From the NCBI RefSeq assembly GCF_049651025.1, contig NZ_JBASBH010000027.1, positions 1 through 54,756 of the forward strand: a DNA stretch of 54,756 nt. Direction: 5' to 3'. This DNA is from Parvibaculum sp049651025. Its GTDB lineage: Bacteria > Pseudomonadota > Alphaproteobacteria > Parvibaculales > Parvibaculaceae. This document shows positions 1 through 7,913 of this stretch, piece after piece (position 1 is the first letter of the stretch; each line of letters begins with the position of its first letter). Below the pieces are notes generated by a model that saw nothing but the letters and a program-made list of their open reading frames with translations, was not told the origin of the DNA and searched no databases. A program made the translations under genes and the position numbers.

Positions 1-270
1 GTCGGAATCCGTATCCGCCCCTGTCAGCATGATGATCGGCACCTTGACGCCGTCCTTGCGCATCAGGCGGCAAACCTCGCGCCCATCCATGTCCGGCAAT
101 CCGACATCGAGCAGGACGAGATCGACATGGGCGGAGCGCACATGCTCAAGCCCACTCGCCGCCGACGGCATGGCGATGCAATCGAATTCCTCATGAAGCT
201 GAAGCTGTTCGATCAGCGACCCGCGAAGCGCCTCGTCGTCATCGACGATCAGGATTTTCTTGGACGTCAT
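1..270 (-). CDS. Response regulator receiver domain (partial)
   Basis: This is the N-terminal 90 residues of a two-component response regulator; the rest lies beyond the left edge of the window. The start is MTSKKILIVDDDEALRG. The acidic pocket (D10-D12), the phospho-acceptor Asp55 in LVLLDVGLPDMDG, and Thr83 in the IIMLTG strand are all present, so the receiver should be phosphorylatable. The output domain is not visible, so DNA-binding type (OmpR-like is common) cannot be stated. No partner kinase is in view. It is transcribed away from the edge-facing side of a sulfotransferase gene on the same strand, whose stop is 7 bp upstream, so the two may be co-transcribed. Confidence 0.93.
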   Translation of the reverse strand, partial: MTSKKILIVDDDEALRGSLIEQLQLHEEFDCIAMPSAASGLEHVRSAHVDLVLLDVGLPDMDGREVCRLMRKDGVKVPIIMLTGADTDSD

Positions 271-277
271 GAAACGC

Positions 278-2176
278 TCAAAGCTGATAGCCGAAATGAC
301 GAATATGTTTTTCAAGCAACGGCAAAACCGGCGCCAGATGCTTCTCATAGCGCCGCCAGCGATCCGCCGCCGTGCCGTAGATCGGTTGCGTCACCTGCGC
401 ATATGACGGTGTACGGATCGTCCCGCGCGCCAGCGCATGCGCGGCAGGATCGCTCTGCGCCTCATTCCATGTAAGCCCAAGGAAATCGATCACCGGCTCG
501 ACCTCCCCACGCAGATCGCGAATGAGATTCTCGTACCGCACCTCGACGACATTGAGCGGCAACACCGTGCGATATTGCTGCCAGAGCGTCATGACGCGAT
601 CGTAAAGTCGCGCCGCCCCGTCGAGCGACAGAAAATTCGCCATCGCGCCATTTGGAATAAAGTCCTGCATGAAGCAGGACAGCACGACGTCAGCGGGATG
701 ACGCAGCGCGAGAATGATTTTCGCTTCAGGAAAGATGCGCTGAACGAGACCGATGTGAACGATGTTGAGCGGCATCTTGTCGACGATGATCTTCCCGGCA
801 ACGTCGACGCCCTCTTTCTCGACCTCCGCCCAATAAACCGAGCGCACATGACGACGAAGCTCGGCGGTAAGGGGTGCAAGCCCGAGCGGATAACCGCCCG
901 GCAATGCATCCGCAGCCACCTTGGCAGCACGCAAGAGCGGGCGCTCCTCTATGACCTGCACTTCGTCATGCGAATCGAGAATCTGATCGAGCAGCGTCGT
1001 TCCCGATCTTGGAAAGCCCACAAGAAAAACCGGCGCGGCGCGATATTTCGCAACAGGCGGTTCGTCGGGTATCGCCTGCCAGCTTGAAATGAAAGCCGGC
1101 GTGAAAACCTCGATCAGTTTGTCCACGTCTTCCAGAAAGGCCTCATTGGTGACGCCCATCTGCTTGGAAAACTCAAACGTCTTTTCATTCTGCCGCGTGA
1201 AATAGGCAAAGGCTTCATCGACATTGCCAAGCTCATCGCAGACATTTGCCATCTCCGCATATATCACCCGGGCATCCGATGCCGACATTGCTTCCGCATT
1301 GACCCGGCTGAGGCGTTCATGGATTTCGGCAAGACGCTGCGGGTCGCGTTTGGCAATGCGGCGACGAGCCTTGGCCCAGACGCGCAAGGCATTTGCATTC
1401 TGAGGATCACGCGCGAGCGCCTTTTCCGCCCACAAAATCGCTTCCGGCAATTCCGACAGGCGCTCATGCGTCATCGCGATCATTGTCAGGAGCTCAAGCG
1501 GCTGCGGATCGAGTTGAGGGAGCGCACGATCGCAATAGGCAAGCGCCAGACGAAAATCTCCAAGGTCGCTCGCGGCCGTCGCTGCGCGTAGATAAGGCGC
1601 AATCTCGGCGGAGCGCAGCTTGATCAGCATTTCATAATCTTGAAGCGCTTCGGAGAACCTCTGCTGAGCAGCCAGAAGCTCTCCACGTTCGACATATGCA
1701 TCGGCATATACCACGTCGATCTTGAGCGCCCGGTTATAGGAAGCAAGAGCCGCTTCAATCTTGCCCTGCTGACGCTGGGCATTTCCGAGATTCACCAGAA
1801 GATTTGGATGCGGCTTGGATGCCGCAAGCGCGGTGGAGATAAGGCGCTCCGATTCCGCCGCGTCGCCCTTCGCAAAGACAATAAGCCCGAGAAGATGCAA
1901 TGCATCCGCTTGCCGTGGCACAAAACGCAGAATGAGACGCGCAATCTCCTCTGCTTGGCCAAAGTGCTTTGCCGCATAGAGTCCGGCGGCCTTCCTGAGC
2001 GCCTCGGCGATCTCACCGGACGAAGGCGCGCGCGGCACTGCAGGCATCGCAGAACCCGGCAGCGGGATCGTCGGTCGAAAGCCGCCCGCCATGCCGGGCA
2101 GTGGCACGGTTGGCCGCATGACCGGCCCCGGCGTGAAGGGCGTCGAAGGACCCTTTTTCGGCGGGCGTTTTGACAT
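278..2176 (-). CDS. TPR-repeat sulfotransferase family protein
   Basis: The 632-residue protein has three parts. Residues 1-55 are Pro-rich and low in complexity, with two near copies of a TVPLPG/TIPLPG motif. Residues about 60-340 are helical tetratricopeptide repeats. Residues about 380-632 are a sulfotransferase domain with the 5'-phosphosulfate loop FPRSGTT (388-394) and a 3'-phosphate-binding ALRHPADVVLS segment (490-500). The family transfers sulfate from PAPS to an acceptor; the acceptor here is unknown. The TPR part may recruit a protein or glycan partner. I chose the ATG at 2176 because GGAG lies about 10 bases upstream and the 29 codons before it look non-coding. No signal peptide is seen, so a cytosolic location is inferred. 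Confidence 0.9.
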   Translation of the reverse strand: MSKRPPKKGPSTPFTPGPVMRPTVPLPGMAGGFRPTIPLPGSAMPAVPRAPSSGEIAEALRKAAGLYAAKHFGQAEEIARLILRFVPRQADALHLLGLIVFAKGDAAESERLISTALAASKPHPNLLVNLGNAQRQQGKIEAALASYNRALKIDVVYADAYVERGELLAAQQRFSEALQDYEMLIKLRSAEIAPYLRAATAASDLGDFRLALAYCDRALPQLDPQPLELLTMIAMTHERLSELPEAILWAEKALARDPQNANALRVWAKARRRIAKRDPQRLAEIHERLSRVNAEAMSASDARVIYAEMANVCDELGNVDEAFAYFTRQNEKTFEFSKQMGVTNEAFLEDVDKLIEVFTPAFISSWQAIPDEPPVAKYRAAPVFLVGFPRSGTTLLDQILDSHDEVQVIEERPLLRAAKVAADALPGGYPLGLAPLTAELRRHVRSVYWAEVEKEGVDVAGKIIVDKMPLNIVHIGLVQRIFPEAKIILALRHPADVVLSCFMQDFIPNGAMANFLSLDGAARLYDRVMTLWQQYRTVLPLNVVEVRYENLIRDLRGEVEPVIDFLGLTWNEAQSDPAAHALARGTIRTPSYAQVTQPIYGTAADRWRRYEKHLAPVLPLLEKHIRHFGYQL

Positions 2177-2412
2177 GACGAACGATCTCCGATCAGGCGG
2201 CATCTTCGCCGCAATCCGTTTCCCTCGACCAACCCGGATCACACGCGCTGGCCAAGCACTCAATATGGCCCGGTAATCTCTGCCGGGCAGCGCTTCAAGT
2301 CAAACCCGCGTCTCGCTTAAGACCTTGTTTCCATGAGACTTTGCCGCGGGCTTCAATTGGCCCAAGCCTTGCTGCCTTGAAGTGGAACCTCAGGCTCGAA
2401 CAAAGCGCCAGT

Positions 2413-3213
2413 ATGACCGATTTTGCCGCCTCCGCCGCACCCGCCCTTCACGGCAAGCACAATATGGCTTCCGACGCCTTCGACGCGTTGCGGACCGCGC
2501 GCGCGCAGGGAAAGACGCCCCAGGGGCAGGCATTGAGCTTTTCGGACCTTCTCGACACCATAAACCCCCTCCAGCATATTCCGGTCGTCGCGCAGGCCTA
2601 TCGCCATCTGACCGGCGACACGATCAGCCCGCAGGCCCGGGTCGCCGGTGGTGCGCTTTACGGCGGCCCCATCGGCCTCGTCCTCTCCGTCGCCGATGCC
2701 GCCATAGCTTCGGTCTCCGGTGAGGACATAGGTGAACATGTCATCGCCGGCCTCTTCGGCAGCGACAAGCCGGAGCCGACGACGGTGGCGACGGCAACGC
2801 CGCCCGCAACGGCACAAGCCGCCGATACGACCGGATCGATTGCACCGGCGGCGACACCGGCAAGTGAAAAGTCTGCCCCCATGCCTGCCGCCGCGCCGGT
2901 ACAGGTCGCATCAAAAACGCCGCCACAGCCGCTGCCCCAGCTCAGCCCTGACGCATTCAACGCCCTGATCGGCTCCTTTGCCGACCCGAAGGCCGCCAAG
3001 GCGGCAAACCCTGAGATAGCGGCGAAGGTTGCGGCCGCCGATGCCGCCTCTAAATTGCCGCTCCCCGCAGCGGCAAAGCCCGTCACAGGCAAGCCCGACG
3101 ATCTGATGGCGGCCATGCAGACGAGCCTCGACCAGCTCGACGCACTGAAAGCCGCGAACACGGCGCAGCTTCCCGCCGCTGCCTTCGCACCGGGAGACAC
3201 GGGCGGCTTCTGA
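2413..3213 (+). CDS. Hypothetical Ala/Pro-rich protein
   Basis: I do not recognise this 266-residue protein. Residues 1-120 look folded: a segment reading SFSDLLDTINPLQHIPVVAQ is followed by a Gly/Ala-rich hydrophobic stretch (GGALYGGPIGLVLSVADAAI) that could be a membrane-associating helix or a glycine-zipper-like element. Residues about 125-185 are low-complexity Ala/Pro/Thr, typical of a linker. The C-terminal part is again Ala-rich with predicted helices. There is no clear signal peptide. The ATG at 2413 begins MTDFAASAAP; an in-frame reading continues upstream to 2341 without better support. Codon use is like that of the neighbours. It stands alone, divergent from the TPR-sulfotransferase gene and 40 bp before the next gene. 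Confidence 0.75.
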   Translation: MTDFAASAAPALHGKHNMASDAFDALRTARAQGKTPQGQALSFSDLLDTINPLQHIPVVAQAYRHLTGDTISPQARVAGGALYGGPIGLVLSVADAAIASVSGEDIGEHVIAGLFGSDKPEPTTVATATPPATAQAADTTGSIAPAATPASEKSAPMPAAAPVQVASKTPPQPLPQLSPDAFNALIGSFADPKAAKAANPEIAAKVAAADAASKLPLPAAAKPVTGKPDDLMAAMQTSLDQLDALKAANTAQLPAAAFAPGDTGGF

Positions 3214-3253
3214 TCGCACTTGCCGCCGGGTCCCTGCTCATTAGAGTCGCGCC

Positions 3254-3799
3254 ATGAGCATCTCGATAAATATTCACGTCACCGCCCCGAAAGGCGCGAC
3301 GCTTGGCCGCCTCCGCTTTCACGGCGATGAATTCATCTGCGCCCTTGGCCGCTCGGGCATTGTCACGGCAAAACGAGAGGGGGATGGCGGCACGCCGATC
3401 GGCACCTTCCCGCTGCGGGAATTGCGATATCGGCCGGACAGGGTCGCACGACCGGTCAGCAGACTGACGATGATTGAAACACTGCCCGACGATGGATGGT
3501 GCGACGCGCCGGATGACGCGGCTTATAATCGCTTCGTCAAACGCCCTTATGGCGCAAGCACCGAAACGCTTTGGCGCGACGATCAGCTCTACGACATCGC
3601 CATCATGCTCGGTTACAACGATGCGCCCGTGAAACCGGGCGCAGGCAGCGCGATATTTTTCCATCTCGCGAAAGACAAGGACGGCGTCCTTCAACCGACC
3701 GAAGGCTGCGTCGCCCTGCGCCTCGACGATATGCGGAGCGTTCTCGCGAATGTGACGCCCACAACGCAAATGGTGATCGAGCTCGCATCAACTCCGTGA
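3254..3799 (+). CDS. L,D-transpeptidase (YkuD-type) family protein
   Basis: The 181-residue protein carries a YkuD-like catalytic region near its C-terminus: His137 in IFFHLAK and Cys152 in PTEGCVALRLDDM, matching the family arrangement of a His followed by an S/T-x-G-C motif. Such enzymes form or exchange peptide cross-links in peptidoglycan, or attach proteins to it. The spacing and the TEGC instead of SHGC motif place it in the divergent subgroup common in alphaproteobacteria. No signal peptide or transmembrane helix is visible at the N-terminus (MSISINIHVTAPKG), which is unusual for a periplasmic enzyme and leaves its location open. Its stop overlaps the convergent yggS-like gene by 12 bp. 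Confidence 0.82.
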   Translation: MSISINIHVTAPKGATLGRLRFHGDEFICALGRSGIVTAKREGDGGTPIGTFPLRELRYRPDRVARPVSRLTMIETLPDDGWCDAPDDAAYNRFVKRPYGASTETLWRDDQLYDIAIMLGYNDAPVKPGAGSAIFFHLAKDKDGVLQPTEGCVALRLDDMRSVLANVTPTTQMVIELASTP

Positions 3800-4474
3800 G
3801 CCGAACAAGGCGCTGCCGACACGCACATGGCTCGCGCCGCAACGGATCGCCGTTTCGAAATCCGCACTCATGCCCATGGAAAGCCCGGTAAGGCCATTGG
3901 CCCGCGCAATGTCAGCCAACAGCAGGAAATGTCGCTCCGGCGCTTCATCAACCGGCGGAATGCACATCAGCCCATCAATCGGCAGAGACAGTTCATCGCG
4001 GCATAGCCCGATGAACCGGTCGGTATCACTCGGCAACACACCCGCCTTTTGCGGCTCCTCGCCCGTATTCACCTGAATGAAAAGGCGCGGCAGGCGCGAA
4101 CCGCTATCGCGTGCTGTCGCCAGCGCATGCGCAAGCCTTGGCCGGTCGAGCGTATGAATGACATCGAAAAGCGACAGCGCCTGTTTCAGCTTGTTGGTCT
4201 GCAAGGGCCCGATCAGATGAAGCTCTATTCCCTCCGTCTGCGATTTCAGCGCCGGCCATTTTGCCACCGCTTCCTGCACACGGTTCTCGCCAAAGACACG
4301 CTGCCCCGCATCGATCAGCGGCGTGATCTCCTTCGCATCGAAAGTTTTCGACACGGCCACGAGCGTCACCTCGTCATGTCGGCCAGCACCGGCCAAAGCA
4401 GTGGCCACACGGGCGCGAATATCGCCAAGCCGTCTGGCGGCGTCTCCCACTTCCTTGGTATCTGACGAGGACAT
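3788..4474 (-). CDS. YggS/PROSC family PLP-homeostasis protein
   Basis: The 228-residue protein belongs to the YggS (PLPBP) family, a single-domain alanine-racemase-like fold that binds pyridoxal phosphate and buffers its level but has no proven catalytic role. The PLP lysine is Lys43 in LVAVSKTF. Other family signatures are FGENRVQEA, HLIGPLQTNK, HTLDRPRLA, IQVNTGEEPQKAG and LSMGMSADFETAI, and the C-terminal VRVGSALFG. Length is typical. The ATG at 4474 (MSSSDTKEV) fits the family start; upstream codons do not. It is divergent from the ThiE-like gene with about 34 bp between starts, a pairing that links two cofactor-related genes. Confidence 0.93.
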   Translation of the reverse strand: MSSSDTKEVGDAARRLGDIRARVATALAGAGRHDEVTLVAVSKTFDAKEITPLIDAGQRVFGENRVQEAVAKWPALKSQTEGIELHLIGPLQTNKLKQALSLFDVIHTLDRPRLAHALATARDSGSRLPRLFIQVNTGEEPQKAGVLPSDTDRFIGLCRDELSLPIDGLMCIPPVDEAPERHFLLLADIARANGLTGLSMGMSADFETAIRCGASHVRVGSALFGSRS

Positions 4475-4508
4475 AACTATGCTCAAGCGAGTAACGACGG
4501 GATGACAG

Positions 4509-5165
4509 GTGAAGCTAGTGGCTGCCGGGAAAAGTGACAAGCCGGATGCGATGATGCACGCAACGCGCTATCTCGGGACGCCTGCGCGGAAACACATGCC
4601 CCGCCTCATCGCCTTGACCGATCCAACCCGCGGGCCCGATCCCTTCGCCGCTCTGGCCGCCGTACCGCATGGCTCTATCCTGATCTGGCGCGCTTATGGC
4701 ATCGACATTTCGCGGAGCGAGTTGGCGAAGCTCTCTCGAGCGGCACATGCAAAACGCTGCCTGCTGCTTCTGTCAGGATCGAACCGCACCGCATGCCCCG
4801 GCATCGACGGTATCCATCTCGCCGAGCATATGCTGAATACGCCGCATACGGATGGAATGTCGGTAAGGGCTCGTCGCTCAAGACCCGGACTGCTGGTCAC
4901 GGCGGCAGCACATTCGCAATCCGCAATCCTTGCCGCGGCCCGCGCAGGTGCAGATGCAGTGTTGATATCGCCGGTTTTTGCGACCGCGAGCCACCCCGGC
5001 GCACGCACGCTCGGAGTCACGCGCTTTGCGCAACTCGCGCATTTTGCCTTGTCGCTCGGGCTTTCCGCCTATGCGCTCGGCGGCGTCACGACACCCGACA
5101 AGTTGCGCCGTCTTCGCGGCAGCGGCGCGAGCGGCATTGCGGGCATCGGCTTTCTCGCGCGCTAG
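4509..5165 (+). CDS. Thiamine-phosphate synthase-like (ThiE/TenI) protein
   Basis: The protein (up to 218 residues) has a ThiE-type TIM-barrel core: PRLIALTDPTRG at the first strand, GIDGIHLAEHML, GADAVLISPVFATASHPGA and the phosphate-binding YALGGV near the end. ThiE couples hydroxymethylpyrimidine pyrophosphate to thiazole phosphate; TenI relatives aromatise the thiazole. The usual HLGQxD substrate motif is changed here to HLAEHML, so activity is uncertain and a TenI-like or other role is possible. The first in-frame start is GTG at 4509; ATGs at 4551, 4554 or 4596 are also possible, and the recognisable fold begins only near 4596. Its stop lies 3 bp from the stop of the convergent sulfotransferase gene. 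No other thiamine gene is in view. Confidence 0.75.
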   Translation: MKLVAAGKSDKPDAMMHATRYLGTPARKHMPRLIALTDPTRGPDPFAALAAVPHGSILIWRAYGIDISRSELAKLSRAAHAKRCLLLLSGSNRTACPGIDGIHLAEHMLNTPHTDGMSVRARRSRPGLLVTAAAHSQSAILAAARAGADAVLISPVFATASHPGARTLGVTRFAQLAHFALSLGLSAYALGGVTTPDKLRRLRGSGASGIAGIGFLAR

Positions 5166-5168
5166 ACG

Positions 5169-6011
5169 TTACGCATAGTCCTTCGGAATGTAATCAAAGC
5201 GCTCCATCTGCTCGCGATGGTCGGAAATGATCCGTCGAATTTGCGCGGGCGACAATACTTCGCGCCATTGCTCGGAGCGACCTTCGCGAAAGAATGAAGA
5301 TTGCGCTTTCTTGGGTCGCTCCCTGAAGCCTTCCTGCTCTTCCTGCTCTTTCAATGATTTGAAAGAAGAAAACCGGATCGCCCGATCGAGACGTTCCTGC
5401 GGCGGATTAAGTCCGAGAAATTCCGCAGTCTTTCGGAAATAGATCTGCGGTTGTTCAAGCATATCTTCGTAGCGCAACACGAGAAGTTGCGGATTGGGAG
5501 CGGCGGTCCAGCTAGCCACATGATGAGACCAGGAGGAGTGAACCTCCGGCACATGGCCATCGCCGGTATCAGTACCCACGCCTACCGTCGCCAGACGTTC
5601 AATCGCTTGGTCGAGAGACATTGAGTAGTGGTGCGTGACCGATAGTGCGACGTCGAGCGGATTTCGCAGAATGTAAATTCCGCCAGCCGTCACATCCATA
5701 TTATGCAGCGGCTGGTCAAACCAGGTGCCGAGATAGTTGTGCGTCTTCACGAATACGGAGTCGGGAGAGGCGCGCGTAAAATCCATATGAACCAATGGCC
5801 GCAATCGCGCGATTTCTTCCGGCGAAATATCTTCATAGGGCTTGCCCGCGCGCGCCGCATAAGGAGCCGCGCCCGACTCACCAAGACAAAAACGGTTGAG
5901 CTCATTGATGGGAACAGGACGCGGGGGGTTCATCAGCAGGTTGTGAAGAAACGATCGCATCCATGTGTTGCCGGACTTTGGATAAGAGGCCAGCCAGATT
6001 ATCGCGCCCAT
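5169..6011 (-). CDS. Sulfotransferase domain protein (SULT-like)
   Basis: The 280-residue protein opens with IIWLASYPKSGNTWMRSFLH, the PAPS-binding PKSGNTW loop of the Sulfotransfer_1 family. Other matches are VFVKTHNYLG, YILRNPLDVALSVTHHY (3'-phosphate site) and a C-terminal FFREGRSEQWRE that corresponds to the family's RKGxxGDWK loop. The enzyme should transfer sulfate from PAPS to a hydroxyl or amine; the acceptor is not known. This subgroup differs from the TPR-linked sulfotransferase at 278-2176. No signal peptide is seen. The ATG at 6011 directly precedes the loop, as in the family. It is transcribed leftward downstream of the porin gene but after a strong terminator. Confidence 0.88.
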   Translation of the reverse strand: MGAIIWLASYPKSGNTWMRSFLHNLLMNPPRPVPINELNRFCLGESGAAPYAARAGKPYEDISPEEIARLRPLVHMDFTRASPDSVFVKTHNYLGTWFDQPLHNMDVTAGGIYILRNPLDVALSVTHHYSMSLDQAIERLATVGVGTDTGDGHVPEVHSSWSHHVASWTAAPNPQLLVLRYEDMLEQPQIYFRKTAEFLGLNPPQERLDRAIRFSSFKSLKEQEEQEGFRERPKKAQSSFFREGRSEQWREVLSPAQIRRIISDHREQMERFDYIPKDYA

Positions 6012-6066
6012 ATATACGGTCTTTTTGAAATTTGCGGGTCGCCTCTTCTACCAAAGCAGATCGCGC

Positions 6067-6098
6067 AAAAAAAGAGAGCGGGCCGAAGCCCGCTCTCT
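6067..6098 (-). terminator. Rho-independent terminator of the porin gene
   Basis: A perfect 11-bp stem (6073-6083 with 6088-6098) closes a 4-base loop that reads UUCG on the transcribed (minus) strand, followed by a run of seven U. It lies about 20 bp after the porin stop codon. A UUCG-capped GC-rich stem plus U tract is a textbook intrinsic terminator and should insulate the downstream sulfotransferase gene from porin transcription. Confidence 0.95.
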
Positions 6099-6120
6099 CG
6101 ATGTAATTATAGCGATGCGA

Positions 6121-7206
6121 TTAGAACGCGACCGCAAGAACGAGACCAGCCGACTTGGCTTCGACTTCGCCAGCGCCGAAATCAACCTTGTTCAGCTGAA
6201 GGTCGAGACCGAGGTCCACGCCGGAGCCGAGGCTGTAACCGCCGCCGACCTGCCAGGACTTGTTCTCAGCGCCAGAAGCACCACCCTGGCCTTCGCCCTT
6301 GAGGTAGGCAACGCCAACAGTCCACGGGCCGGTCGCGTACTTAAGACCAGCCGTCCACACCTTCGTGCCCGAACCAGTCGTGGCCGAACCCGGAGACATG
6401 GTGTCCTTACCCTTGTACCAGGCGCCGCCGAGCGTGAAGCCGGCATAGCCGAGGTTGGCACCGATGCCATACTCTTCCGGATCGCCATTACCGAAGCGAT
6501 CCTGGCCGCTGACGTAGAAGCCATCCACGCCGACATCGACACCACCGAATGTGCCGGCATAGTTCGCCGCCACTTCGAAGACTTCAGCGACGTTGGCCGC
6601 GCCCTTCGCCGTCAGGCCAAGACCATTCTGGCTCGGCGTGTTGCTGGACACTTCAGGCGTATAGGACGCGCCGAGCTGGAAGCCGGCGAGACGCGGCGTG
6701 AAGTAGCTGACCTTGTTGGAATTGGTCGCAAGCAGCGAGAAGGTCGATGCACGAACAACACCGTGGCCGTTATAGATGTTCGGCGAGTCGACGCCGTTGC
6801 CCGGCACGAACCAGGGCGACGTGTAGTGCATCTTGTAGGCGGCGCCGTCGGTGCCACCCATTTCGAAGCGACCGAAGCCACCTTCGAGGTAGGCGAAGAG
6901 CTGACGGAACGTCGCGTCGCCCTGAGCGGCATAGCCGAAGTCCGAACCGAGTTGCAGCTTCGCATCCACACCGGCGACGAGGCCGTTGTCGAGCGTGCCT
7001 TCGGCCTTGATGTCGATGTTACGAGCGACGAGGGCGACCTTCGTGTCTTCGAAGGACGTGGCGCCAACATTGTCGGCGTCGATGACGTAGAAGCCCGTGA
7101 CGACGTTGCCGCCAACAGTAACCTTCAGCGGGTCGCTCGCGAGCGCCGGGCCGGCAAGAAGGCCGACGGCGACAAGTGCGGTCGTCCCAAGGAGTGTCTT
7201 TTTCAT
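6121..7206 (-). CDS. Outer-membrane porin
   Basis: The 361-residue protein starts with a clear signal peptide, MKKTLLGTTALVAVGLLAG, cut after ALA. The mature part opens with DPLKVTVGGNVVTGFYV and has the alternating hydrophobic beta-strand pattern, Gly/Asn-rich turns and terminal phenylalanine (LVLAVAF) of a 16-strand general porin of the alphaproteobacterial OmpC-like type. The final Phe is the usual BAM recognition signal. It should form a trimeric diffusion pore; specificity cannot be read. An AGGA element lies just upstream of the ATG. The gene has its own UUCG-loop terminator and a long upstream region, consistent with strong independent expression. It is not in an operon. Confidence 0.93.
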   Translation of the reverse strand: MKKTLLGTTALVAVGLLAGPALASDPLKVTVGGNVVTGFYVIDADNVGATSFEDTKVALVARNIDIKAEGTLDNGLVAGVDAKLQLGSDFGYAAQGDATFRQLFAYLEGGFGRFEMGGTDGAAYKMHYTSPWFVPGNGVDSPNIYNGHGVVRASTFSLLATNSNKVSYFTPRLAGFQLGASYTPEVSSNTPSQNGLGLTAKGAANVAEVFEVAANYAGTFGGVDVGVDGFYVSGQDRFGNGDPEEYGIGANLGYAGFTLGGAWYKGKDTMSPGSATTGSGTKVWTAGLKYATGPWTVGVAYLKGEGQGGASGAENKSWQVGGGYSLGSGVDLGLDLQLNKVDFGAGEVEAKSAGLVLAVAF

Positions 7207-7688
7207 ATGTTCCTCGCAGTGTCAGCGTTAGCTGTTCAATTTTACGAACCAGCGGAAAGCGCATCTATCCGTGGTCGCGTTCACCGCCGGGCCGACTGAG
7301 AAAATGCCCCCCGAGCGCGTGGCACGATTAATCAGGTGATAAGGCTACCGCGTCAAGTGAACGGAGGGGTCCGCAAGTCTGAAAGTCGGCGCATGTTGCG
7401 GAAAGAGCACAAGTCATTAAACGATAAATGGCAATGTGTTAGCGCCTGCGGCAGAAGCCGTCTGCGAACTTGGATGGCGGCAGGAGGGGGGTTTTTGCAG
7501 GCATCTCGAGTCGCGATCAATCAACGAATGATTGCCTGTGACGTTTAAATCACACACCCTCGGGAGCATCGCATCGGCATCTCGCGCATGGAAACGACGC
7601 CGCGTTGCGAGGCATGACCGGCCCCGGTATATAGAGTCGATATCGGCCGATTTTCATGCCCTTGACTGGAATTCACTTGCTCCCATCA

Positions 7689-7718
7689 TTGAGGTGCGCA
7701 AGAACCAGCGGGTGTAAT
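7689..7718 (+). promoter_or_regulatory. Candidate sigma-70 promoter for the DUF3576-leuS unit
   Basis: TTGAGG (7689-7694) and TGTAAT (7713-7718) are separated by 18 bases and point toward the DUF3576 gene. The -10 matches TATAAT at five of six positions, the -35 matches TTGACA at four of six. A start near 7725 would place the three stem-loops at 7740-7868 inside the leader. This is read by eye only. Confidence 0.35.
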
Positions 7719-7739
7719 TTCGAACGGATAAATGCCGGT

Positions 7740-7868
7740 TCGAGGCCGAAAACAGGCCCTCGATCTTCGCATCGGGCGGGGTCGGATGTCTGAATCGGGC
7801 GGCGCGAGGGAAAGCCTGACTGGAAACGATTGCGGTCAGGTGCCGGCTCGGGATGAAATCCCGGCCGG
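7740..7868 (+). other. Three consecutive stem-loops in the leader
   Basis: Three inverted repeats lie in a row: TCGAGGCC (7740-7747) with GGCC-C-TCGA (7755-7763); CCTGAC (7815-7820) with GTCAGG (7835-7840); and an 11-bp stem with one bulged T and a GAA loop (7843-7854 with 7858-7868). They end about 45 bp before the DUF3576 start. They could form a structured 5' leader or a small RNA. I recognise no known riboswitch class in them. Confidence 0.45.
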
Positions 7869-7913
7869 AACAGGGGAAATCGGGGCGTAACGCGAGAGGC
7901 TTGCCGTAAAGCG

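Larger units (their letters stand above)
7207..7913. other. Long intergenic region, porin to DUF3576 gene
   Basis: No convincing coding sequence lies in these 707 bases between divergent genes. The left half must carry the porin promoter; I could not identify it with confidence. It also contains a CAATCA-N5-TGATTG inverted repeat (7518-7534) and a 10-bp palindrome ATCGGCCGAT (7642-7651), either of which could be an operator. The right part holds a candidate promoter and three stem-loops, listed separately. The short open frames in this region lack good start signals and family resemblance, so I do not call them. Confidence 0.6.

Noticed and set aside
7518..7534. CAATCA-N5-TGATTG inverted repeat as a specific operator
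   Set aside because: Too short to name a regulator; kept only as a note under the intergenic region.
7662..7690. TTGACT as the -35 of a promoter
   Set aside because: No acceptable -10 follows at 16-18 bp (ATCATT matches at only two positions).
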